DNA of 64,000 nt from Paludibaculum fermentans (GTDB lineage: Bacteria > Acidobacteriota > Terriglobia > Bryobacterales > Bryobacteraceae). The stretch spans positions 4,790,001 to 4,854,000 of the forward strand of contig NZ_CP063849.1 in NCBI RefSeq assembly GCF_015277775.1, in the 5' to 3' direction. Below, piece by piece: positions 57,812-64,000 of the stretch. The notes beneath the pieces were generated by a model. That model was not told the origin of the DNA, made no database searches, and worked only from the letters and a program-made list of their open reading frames with translations. Positions within the stretch are counted from its first letter, which is position 1. Each line of letters opens with the position of its first letter. The position numbers were made by a program, and so were the translations under genes.

Positions 57812-59083
57812 ATGAATAAACGCCTCCTGGTCCGCGGCGCCCGGCAGATGTTGACTCTGCGCGGCGCCTCTGCCCCCCGGCGTGGGGCGCAGTTGTCAGA
57901 CGTTTCCCTGCTCGAGTCCGGCGCCATGCTCATCGAGGACGGCGTCATCACTCACATCGGACCGTCCCGCCGGATCGAGAACCTGGCCGCTGCTCGCGAC
58001 GCACAGGAGCTCGACGCCACAGGCCGCGTCGTCATGCCTGGCTTTGTCGACAGCCATACCCACCTCATCCACGGGCCGGCCCGCCTCAACGATTACGAAG
58101 CGCGCATCCTCGGCCGTACCTACGCGCAGATCGCCGCCGCCGGAGGGGGGATCCGGCAGACCATGCGCGCTGTCCGCGCGTCCTCCGCCAAACGCCTCGC
58201 ATCGGACGCCAAGGCCCGCATCGCCACCATCGCCTGCTACGGCACGACGACAATCGAGGCCAAATCCGGCTATGGTCTGGACGAAGCCACTGAACTGCGC
58301 CTGCTTCGCATCGCCCGGGCGCTGGACGAGGACCCGCTCACCGTCGTCCCCACTTTCCTGGGCGCGCACGCCACTCCGCCCGAATTCGAAGGCAACCCCG
58401 ACGGCTTCATCCAGCACCTCATCGACGTCATCCTGCCCCGCGTGGCCCTGGCTAGAGTTGCCCGCTTCGCCGATGCCTACTGCGATTCCGGCGCCTTCAG
58501 CGTGGCGCAGGCCCATCGCTACCTCTCCGCCGCTGCCGCGCTCGGCCTCGAAGTCAAAATGCACGCCAGCCAGTTCGCGGAGATCGGAGCCGTCGCCCTC
58601 GCCCTCGAACTGCAGGCCATCAGCGCCGATCATCTCGAAGCCATCGGCGCGCACGAGGTCGAAAGCCTGGCCCGCTCCAACACGATCGCTACGCTGCTCC
58701 CCGGCTCGGTCTTCCACCTGGGCCTCTCCCGCTACGCGCCGGCCCGCGCCCTCATCGACGCCGGCGCGGCCGTCGCCCTCGCCACCGACTACAATCCAGG
58801 CACCAGCCCCTCCTGCAGCATGCAGATGACCCTCAGCCTCGCCTGCACTCAAATGCGAATGACCCCCGCCGAGGCCATCGCCGCGGCCACCATCAACGGC
58901 GCGCACGCCCTGGGCCTCGCCGCCCAATGCGGCTCCCTCGAAGCCGCCAAATACGGAGACTTCCTCGTGCTCAACGTCTCCGACTACCGCGAACTGCCCT
59001 ACTCCTTCGGCATCAACCACGTCGCAATGACCGTCAAACGCGGCGAAGTGATCTACTGCGATAAGGACTATCCGACCAAATGA
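57812..59083 (+). CDS. hutI: Imidazolonepropionase
   Basis: Amidohydrolase of 423 residues that opens the imidazolone ring to give N-formimino-glutamate. The metal site is in VMPGFVDSHTHLIHGPARL; further signatures are RTYAQIAAAGGGIRQTM, TTTIEAKSGYGLDEATELR, FLGAHATPPEFEGN, KMHASQFAEIGAVALAL and ALATDYNPGTSPSCSMQ. Length is normal for HutI. The stop codon overlaps the start of ftcD (ATGA), a sign of tight coupling. Confidence 0.97.
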   Translation: MNKRLLVRGARQMLTLRGASAPRRGAQLSDVSLLESGAMLIEDGVITHIGPSRRIENLAAARDAQELDATGRVVMPGFVDSHTHLIHGPARLNDYEARILGRTYAQIAAAGGGIRQTMRAVRASSAKRLASDAKARIATIACYGTTTIEAKSGYGLDEATELRLLRIARALDEDPLTVVPTFLGAHATPPEFEGNPDGFIQHLIDVILPRVALARVARFADAYCDSGAFSVAQAHRYLSAAAALGLEVKMHASQFAEIGAVALALELQAISADHLEAIGAHEVESLARSNTIATLLPGSVFHLGLSRYAPARALIDAGAAVALATDYNPGTSPSCSMQMTLSLACTQMRMTPAEAIAAATINGAHALGLAAQCGSLEAAKYGDFLVLNVSDYRELPYSFGINHVAMTVKRGEVIYCDKDYPTK

Positions 59084-60492
59084 CCCGCAAACTCGTCGAA
59101 TGCATCCCCAACTTCAGTGAAGGCCGCGACCGCGCCAAAGTGGACGCCATCGCCTCCGCCATCGCCGCGCTGCCTGGCGCCCTGGTCCTCGACCTCGAAC
59201 TCGACGCCGACCACAACCGCAGCGTCATCACCTTCGTGGCCCCGCCGGAAACCGTGATGGAAGCCGCGCTCGCCGGAGCCGCCAAGGCCGTCGAAACCAT
59301 CGATCTCACGGTCCACTCCGGAGTTCATCCCCGCATCGGCGCCGTCGACGTCATGCCCTTCGTCCCGCTGGAAGGCATGACCCTGGCCGAGTGTGTCCAG
59401 ATCGCGGAACGCGCCGCCGCCGAGATGTGGAAACGCTTCCGCGTGCCTGCTTATCTCTATGAGGCGGCCGCCCGCCGGCCCGACCGGACGAATCTCGAGA
59501 ACATCCGCCGCGGCCAGTTTGAAGGCCTGCGGGCTGAGGTCCTCACCAACCCCGACCGTGCGCCCGACTTCGGAGATCCTCAACTCCACCCCACAGCCGG
59601 AGCCACCGTCGTCGGCGCCCGCAAATTCCTGATCGCCTACAACATCAACCTCGGCACTCCGGATATCGAGATTGCGAAGCGCATCGCCAAGGGCATCCGC
59701 CATTCCAGCGGCGGCTTCCGCTACGTCAAGTCGATGGGCGTCCCCCTCGCCTCGCGCAACCTCGCCCAGGTCTCGATGAACCTCACCGACTTCGAGCAGA
59801 CCCCCATCCACCGCGTCTTCGAGTGCGTCCGCAGCGAGGCCGCGCGCTATGGCGTCCCGGTGCTGGGCAGCGAGATCGTGGGCCTCATCCCCAAGAAGGC
59901 GCTGGAAGCCACGGCCGACTTCTATCTCCGTTTCGAGAACTTCCAACCCGGGCTGGTGCTGGAAAACCGCGTAGCCGAAGCCACGGCCCAGCGTGCTCCG
60001 ATGGCCGATTTCCTCGACGCCCTGGCCGCCGCAACGCCCACCCCGGGGGGAGGCAGCGCCGCCGCCGCGTCGGGCGCCATGTCCGCGGCCCTGGGCGCCA
60101 TGGTGGCCCGCCTGTCGAAACAGGATCCGGCGCCGTTTGAAGCGGACCGCGCGTTCCTCACAGAGGCCGTGCAGCGCGATGCCGACGCCTACAGCGCGGT
60201 GGTGGCGGCCTACAAACGGCCGAAGGATGAGCGCGCCCCGTTCGTCAATGCGGCGATGGAAGGCGCGACGACGGTCCCGCTCGAAGTCCTGGAGCATACC
60301 GCCGCGCTCAGCGCGCGCCTGGCCGCCCTGGCCGAATCGTCTCCATCGAAGTTCGCCAGCGATGTGATCACGGCCCGGGCTCTGGCGCAGGCGGCCATGA
60401 CGGGCGCCCGCGCCAATGTGGATATCAACCTGGCCTACTTGCCGGAGGGAGAGTTCCGCGTCAGCGTGGAAGCCCGCCTCGCCAGCCTTTAG
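59080..60492 (+). CDS. ftcD: Formiminotransferase-cyclodeaminase
   Basis: Bifunctional folate enzyme of 470 residues. The N-terminal 300 residues are the glutamate formimidoyltransferase (ECIPNFSEGRDRAKVDAI, DLTVHSGVHPRIGAVDVMPF, KFLIAYNINLGTPDIEIAK), which moves the formimino group to tetrahydrofolate. The last about 165 residues are the cyclodeaminase (ATPTPGGGSAAAASGAMSAA, ITARALAQAAMTGARANVDI), which releases ammonia to give methenyl-tetrahydrofolate. This is the fused form, like the animal enzyme, and fits the histidine route to glutamate by transfer instead of direct hydrolysis. It is slightly shorter than the mammalian protein. Confidence 0.95.
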   Translation: MTRKLVECIPNFSEGRDRAKVDAIASAIAALPGALVLDLELDADHNRSVITFVAPPETVMEAALAGAAKAVETIDLTVHSGVHPRIGAVDVMPFVPLEGMTLAECVQIAERAAAEMWKRFRVPAYLYEAAARRPDRTNLENIRRGQFEGLRAEVLTNPDRAPDFGDPQLHPTAGATVVGARKFLIAYNINLGTPDIEIAKRIAKGIRHSSGGFRYVKSMGVPLASRNLAQVSMNLTDFEQTPIHRVFECVRSEAARYGVPVLGSEIVGLIPKKALEATADFYLRFENFQPGLVLENRVAEATAQRAPMADFLDALAAATPTPGGGSAAAASGAMSAALGAMVARLSKQDPAPFEADRAFLTEAVQRDADAYSAVVAAYKRPKDERAPFVNAAMEGATTVPLEVLEHTAALSARLAALAESSPSKFASDVITARALAQAAMTGARANVDINLAYLPEGEFRVSVEARLASL

Positions 60493-60561
60493 CAGATGCT
60501 CAAACGCGCAGCGGGGCACAATTTGCAAATCCACCCCGCCCCGCCCGTTATCTTGGAAGGG

Positions 60562-61032
60562 ATGCGCTACCTGACCCTCACATTCCTTCTTGCCGCCGTG
60601 ACCGGCATCCTCCAGGCCCAGACCGAGTTCCCCAAAGCCGCCGGAGTCGCACCCGCCGCCGGCTACAGCCACGTCGTCGTCACCAGCCCCGGCAAACTCG
60701 TCTTCCTGGCCGGGCAGATCGCTAACAACGCATCCGGGCAACTGGTGGGCAAAGACGACATCAAGGCGCAGACGGAACAGGTCTTCGAGAACATCAAAGC
60801 CAACCTCGCGGCCGCCGGTGCCACCTTCCAGGATGTCGTCAAACTGAACTGGTACATCCGCGACCTCAAGCCCGAGTATCTGCCCGTCGTTCGAGAAGTC
60901 CGCGACCGCTACGTCAACAAAGAGCACCCGCCGGCCAGCACTCTGGTCGGAGTGTCCGCCTTGTTCCGTGAGGGCTACATGCTGGAAGTGGAAGCCGTGG
61001 CATCGATTCCGGCCGGCAAGGGCGCGAAGTAA
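60562..61032 (+). CDS. RidA-family protein with signal peptide
   Basis: Protein of 156 residues: signal peptide MRYLTLTFLLAAVTGILQAQ and a RidA/YjgF domain (LVFLAGQIANNASGQLVG, QVFENIKANLAAAGATFQDV, LEVEAVASIP). The active-site Arg of RidA would sit at the Ser126 position (PPASTLVGVSAL), so the enamine deaminase residue appears absent. ATG 60562 has GGAAGGG directly upstream. Export makes a metabolic RidA role unlikely. It follows ftcD by 69 bases on the same strand and may be in the operon. It is the second Rid-like protein in the window, and both lack the Arg. Confidence 0.85.
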   Translation: MRYLTLTFLLAAVTGILQAQTEFPKAAGVAPAAGYSHVVVTSPGKLVFLAGQIANNASGQLVGKDDIKAQTEQVFENIKANLAAAGATFQDVVKLNWYIRDLKPEYLPVVREVRDRYVNKEHPPASTLVGVSALFREGYMLEVEAVASIPAGKGAK

Positions 61033-61051
61033 TCGGAACCAGACCGCGCGT

Positions 61052-61441
61052 CTACTCTTTCAGCACGCTGTCGTCGTACCACGGGCTGTGCAGATCCCGG
61101 TCGCCCTCTTCCAACTGGAAACCGGCATGTTCTTTGAGATCCAGGTAGAACATCACGCGCCGCTTCGCGCTGTCGGAATAGATCCGTCCTTCCAGCTCTT
61201 TCCCAATCAGGCCCACCAGGTTCGCAAAGAACACCACGGGGAAGACAAAGGTCGGCCTCCGCTGCTGCTCGGCGTCGGCGGCGGTCACCACATCGTGGGA
61301 CCGGCAATAGCATTTGACCACTTGGGCCATCCGGTCTTCCTCACCCACCGTCCGCGCCTCCGAGCGCCGGATCTTATGCAGCCGGCCGGTGCGCAGTTCC
61401 ACGGTGTCGTAATCGGAAGCGGGTAGACTTGGCGAATTCAT
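61052..61441 (-). CDS. Small protein of unknown function
   Basis: Cytosolic protein of 129 residues from ATG 61441. I see no family motif; it holds one short hydrophobic stretch (TFVFPVVFFANLVGLIG) and a C-terminus rich in acidic and basic residues (LDLKEHAGFQLEEGDRDLHS). Possible start codons lie further upstream. It is convergent with the RidA-like gene (19 bases apart) and divergent from the small membrane-protein gene. Confidence 0.6.
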   Translation of the reverse strand: MNSPSLPASDYDTVELRTGRLHKIRRSEARTVGEEDRMAQVVKCYCRSHDVVTAADAEQQRRPTFVFPVVFFANLVGLIGKELEGRIYSDSAKRRVMFYLDLKEHAGFQLEEGDRDLHSPWYDDSVLKE

Positions 61442-61609
61442 GGCAATCGCCCAGCAGTATATCCGAAGCAACCCCCGCCCGGAATGGCCTGAGAAGCAGC
61501 CTCACCGCGGCTGCTGGCGCGTCCCCATCGTTCGGCTACTGCCGCTCGGATTGGGGGAACACCGGCGCCCACGTCCTCGTAACATATGCTGTGAGGGAGT
61601 GACAGAGAA

Positions 61610-61804
61610 ATGGTCAAATTCCTACTGTTTTGTATTCTTGCCGTCCTCTGCTGGCCGCTGGCCCTGATCGCGCTGGTCGTCTATCCGATCATCTGGGTCC
61701 TCATGCTGCCCTTCCGCGTGGTCGGCATCGTATTGACAGGCGTCTTCGCCTTCGTCGGAGCCATCTTCATGCTCCCCGCCAAGATCATCAAGTCAATCGT
61801 CTGA
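61610..61804 (+). CDS. Small membrane protein
   Basis: Protein of 64 residues made almost entirely of two hydrophobic segments (about 4-26 and 28-56) and ending AKIIKSIV. GAGGGAG lies 15 bases before the ATG. It resembles the many small two-helix proteins of unknown role; no family is recognised. It stands alone and is followed by a hairpin. Confidence 0.65.
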   Translation: MVKFLLFCILAVLCWPLALIALVVYPIIWVLMLPFRVVGIVLTGVFAFVGAIFMLPAKIIKSIV

Positions 61805-61832
61805 CCTGTCTGGACAAGCCTGAAAAGCAGAA

Positions 61833-61868
61833 GGACCCACGCCGCCGCGCCTGCGGCTCAGTGGGTCC
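61833..61868. terminator. Convergent hairpin, likely bidirectional terminator
   Basis: GGACCCAC pairs with GTGGGTCC, with an inner GCCG/CGGC pair. On the minus strand it is followed by TTCTGCTTTT, so it best serves the isomerase gene; on the plus strand the T run is poor. Confidence 0.6.
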
Positions 61869-61894
61869 AATCCAGCTCTAACTGAATTCTCGAA

Positions 61895-63091
61895 TTACGC
61901 GTAGCTCGAGATCGCGCCCATGTTGCGCGGTCCGCGTTCCTTCTCGGCGCGCTCCATGTAGCCGCTCGCCCGGAACGCCTCCATCGGATTCTCGGCGATC
62001 CCCTTCGACTTCCGCCATTCGCGCAGCAACGGCCGTACATCGGTGAAGAACGCCTCGCGCAGGCACTCTTCCGAATCGATCAGGTCGGCCTTCTGCTGAT
62101 GCGCGGCCAGCTTGCCGAAGTCGATCAGCGCGGCCTTCAGGAACAGTTCCTGCGCCGTGCACGCCGTCTGGATCGTCTCTTCGATCTTGTTCTTCAGGTT
62201 GTGGCTCTGGTCGACCATGTAAGCCAAGTCAGGAGCCGCGCCGCGCTCCCATGTGAAGTAGCAGATCTCGTAGAAGATCCGGAACACCTGGTAGGGATCG
62301 ATGGAGCCCAGCGTCAGGTCGTCGTCCGCATAGCGGCGGTCATTGAAGTGGAAGCCGCCCAGCATGTCTTCGCTCAGCAGCCACGCCACAATCTGTTCGA
62401 TGTTCACCGCCTGGTAGTGATGCCCCGTGTCTACCAGCACCTTGGCGCGCGGCCCGCAATGCTTCGACAGGATATAGGACATGCCCCAGTCGGCGATATC
62501 GGTGTGATAGAAAGCCGGCTCAAACGGCTTGTACTCCACCAGCATGCGCTGGTTACCACTTAACGCGGAGTGCACTGTTTTCAGGCCTTCGGTGAACCAG
62601 TCCTTGCGCGCGCGAATCGAGCCCGTACCGGGGAAATTCGTGCCGTCCGCGAACCACAGCGAGAGGTCGCGTGACCCGCTCGCGCTCTGGATCTCGACCG
62701 AATCCAGGATGTGCGAAAGTGCGGTCTTGCGGACTTCCGCATCCGGGTTGCCCAGCGACCCATTCTTATAGCACTGGTCCTGGAATACGTTCGGATTGAT
62801 GGCGCCGATTCGGACGCCATGTTCCGCGGCCACCTTCATGACGGCAGGCACGTCGGCCTTGCCATTCGGGAAATCCCACAGGACATGGACCGCCACACTC
62901 GGACAGCACCCGGTCACCTGGTGCACGATGCCCGCATCGGAGATCTTCTCGGCAGTGCTCGTGGCTGCTCCTGCCTGGATGAACTTGCCGAAGCGAGTGC
63001 CGGTGTTGGCAAAGCCCCACGACGGCAGTTCGATCGCAAAGGACTCTAGCGCCTTGAAAGCAAGGTCGGTTTGCACGGAAGAGAGCGGCAT
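61895..63091 (-). CDS. L-rhamnose isomerase-type sugar isomerase
   Basis: TIM-barrel aldose-ketose isomerase of 398 residues, closest by motif to the Pseudomonas-type L-rhamnose isomerase. Likely metal and substrate residues are the Glu in MLVEYKPFEPAFYHTDIADW, the Asp and His in VLVDTGHHYQAVNIEQIVA and the Asp-rich FHFNDRRYADDDLTLGSIDP; MVDQSHNLKNKIEETIQTA near the C-terminus is also typical. It would turn L-rhamnose, or a similar sugar such as L-mannose, into the ketose. No rhamnulose kinase or aldolase gene is adjacent, so the actual sugar is uncertain. Confidence 0.85.
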   Translation of the reverse strand: MPLSSVQTDLAFKALESFAIELPSWGFANTGTRFGKFIQAGAATSTAEKISDAGIVHQVTGCCPSVAVHVLWDFPNGKADVPAVMKVAAEHGVRIGAINPNVFQDQCYKNGSLGNPDAEVRKTALSHILDSVEIQSASGSRDLSLWFADGTNFPGTGSIRARKDWFTEGLKTVHSALSGNQRMLVEYKPFEPAFYHTDIADWGMSYILSKHCGPRAKVLVDTGHHYQAVNIEQIVAWLLSEDMLGGFHFNDRRYADDDLTLGSIDPYQVFRIFYEICYFTWERGAAPDLAYMVDQSHNLKNKIEETIQTACTAQELFLKAALIDFGKLAAHQQKADLIDSEECLREAFFTDVRPLLREWRKSKGIAENPMEAFRASGYMERAEKERGPRNMGAISSYA

Positions 63092-63171
63092 ATGATGGTA
63101 CCCGCGCGTATTATATCAACGAGAACTTTGGCTCTGAAGGTCCACTACTAGGTTGCGAGGCCGGTACAACC

Positions 63172-63675
63172 GTGAACCCAAGATCCAATCCAGACTCCAG
63201 GCCAGTTGACCTGCGGCAGTTTGACTCCGCTTTCGGACGTCCCGAGAAACAGGAACCCGCCGCCCGGACCAGTTACGAGGAAGTGCCCGACGGCTTCTAT
63301 GAGGCACGGGTGGAAGATGCCACCCTCAGCCGCACACACACAACAGGCAATCCCATGATGGTGTGGCGCCTGCGCATCCTGGGCCCAACCTGCCAGGGGC
63401 GCTGCGTCACCAAGATGCGAGTGATCACGCAGAAGACGCTGCCGTTCCTGAAGGGGGACCTGGAGCGGTTGGGCCTGCACCTGACCCGGCTCTCTGAGGT
63501 GCAGGAACGCATGGACGAGATGATCGATCGCGAGATCCGGATCCAGAAGAAGACAGACCCGGCCCGAAAGTGGGCCGACATCAACTTCGTCCGCGAACGC
63601 AAGAACCCCGGCAGTGAACCGGCCGACTCGGAGTCAGCCTGGCATGCCGGGATCGACGACGACATTCCGTTCTAA
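63172..63675 (+). CDS. DUF669-like protein with SSB-type C-terminal tail
   Basis: Protein of 167 residues. The central part (VPDGFYEARVEDATLSRT, GNPMMVWRLRILGPTCQGRC, FLKGDLERLGLHL, DREIRIQKKTDP) follows the pattern of DUF669, a family seen mainly in phages beside recombination and replication genes. The last residues are IDDDIPF, the same acidic tip with which E. coli single-strand DNA-binding protein ends and which docks RecO, RecQ, exonuclease I and primase. A single-strand-binding or adaptor role is therefore likely, by inference. The start is GTG at 63172. No other phage gene is adjacent. Its stop overlaps that of the convergent CoA-binding gene. Confidence 0.72.
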   Translation: MNPRSNPDSRPVDLRQFDSAFGRPEKQEPAARTSYEEVPDGFYEARVEDATLSRTHTTGNPMMVWRLRILGPTCQGRCVTKMRVITQKTLPFLKGDLERLGLHLTRLSEVQERMDEMIDREIRIQKKTDPARKWADINFVRERKNPGSEPADSESAWHAGIDDDIPF

Positions 63676-64000
63676 CTGGCCAGTTCGGTCCGGAATCGGC
63701 GGTGCTCAATCAGGAGACATCGATCCTGTACGACCAGGAGCCCGGCGTCCCTCGCTTTTTGGGCCGCTTCCTCGTGGATCACGTCGAGTTGCATCCAGAC
63801 GGCCTTCGCGCCGATACGGATGGCGGCATCGACGGCTTCCGGCACGGCTTCTGGACGCCGAAAAAGGTTGACTAAGTCAACTACTTCCTGGATTTCGTCA
63901 AGTATCGGGTAGGCCTTCTCGCCGAGGACTTCCGTCTCGTTCGGATTGATAGGAATAATCCGATACCCGGCCTTCTGCATGTAGGCCGCGACTTCGTAGC
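63672..64000 (-). CDS. CoA-binding domain protein (partial, runs off the window)
   Basis: The visible 109 residues match the YccU-like CoA-binding family: YEVAAYMQKAGYRIIPINPN, LGEKAYPILDEIQEVVDLVN, KAVWMQLDVIHEEAAQKARD and VVQDRCLLIEHRR. The frame is open beyond the window edge, so the start is missing; the Met at 63980 is internal. The stop codon overlaps the convergent DUF669-like gene by four bases. Confidence 0.85.
   Translation of the reverse strand, partial: YEVAAYMQKAGYRIIPINPNETEVLGEKAYPILDEIQEVVDLVNLFRRPEAVPEAVDAAIRIGAKAVWMQLDVIHEEAAQKARDAGLLVVQDRCLLIEHRRFRTELAS

Noticed and set aside
59068-60927. A 619-codon minus-strand frame opposite ftcD
   Set aside because: Antisense shadow; ftcD has clear enzyme motifs and start overlap with hutI.

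Overview
The window is about 64 kb of GC-rich chromosomal DNA from a bacterium that looks like an acidobacterium of the Bryobacterales/Solibacter type. The evidence is gene content: four very large TonB-dependent receptors with an N-terminal carboxypeptidase-regulatory-like domain, a PadR regulator paired with an 875-residue permease of the acidobacterial duplicated orphan permease (ADOP) type, secreted oxidoreductases, and a class II photolyase. Shine-Dalgarno sites (GGAGG, GGGAG) precede many starts, and GTG and TTG starts are common. No rRNA, intact tRNA, CRISPR array, prophage or intact insertion sequence was seen.

Layout. 0.2-5.4 kb: a polyprenyl glycosylphosphotransferase behind a consensus sigma-54 promoter, a hybrid histidine kinase and an orotate phosphoribosyltransferase-like gene. 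5.4-12.5 kb: a TonB receptor divergent from a likely operon of ceramidase-like protein, secreted helical protein, ROK sugar kinase and RidA-like protein. 13.1-23.9 kb: three closely related TonB receptors in convergent and divergent order, with two long non-coding gaps. 24.0-27.5 kb: an NtrY/NtrX-like two-component pair. 27.6-31.4 kb: two tandem secreted paralogues; a third lies at 34.8-36.6 kb with a radical SAM/SPASM gene directly behind it. Between them sit a lone nuoM and a degenerate REP-associated transposase-like gene. 36.8-39.3 kb: photolyase, NAD-dependent epimerase-like protein and a small protein. 39.5-43.9 kb: PadR, the ADOP permease and a secreted BNR-repeat protein. 43.9-46.4 kb: a minus-strand operon (DUF3052-like, Gfo/Idh/MocA, TIGR02206-like membrane protein). 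46.5-52.5 kb: the housekeeping run clpX-lon-engB-rho, all minus strand. 52.9-54.4 kb: a secreted M28 peptidase. 54.4-56.1 kb: an alkA and Ada-like alkylation-repair pair. 56.1-61.0 kb: the histidine utilisation genes hutU-hutI-ftcD and a secreted RidA-like protein. 61.1-64.0 kb: small unknown proteins, a rhamnose-isomerase-type enzyme, a DUF669-like protein with an SSB-type tail and a truncated CoA-binding protein.

Themes are outer-membrane uptake and secreted enzymes for polymer use, protein quality control with transcription termination, DNA repair, and histidine catabolism to glutamate through folate. The points most worth following up are: the NtrX-like regulator whose sigma-54 contact loop is altered; the family of three secreted proteins with four conserved cysteines, one linked to a radical SAM gene; the DUF669-like protein ending in the SSB tail; the transposase relative that appears to have lost its catalytic residues; and the sigma-54 promoter before the exopolysaccharide gene. 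Assignments come from reading motifs by eye; no database search was possible.
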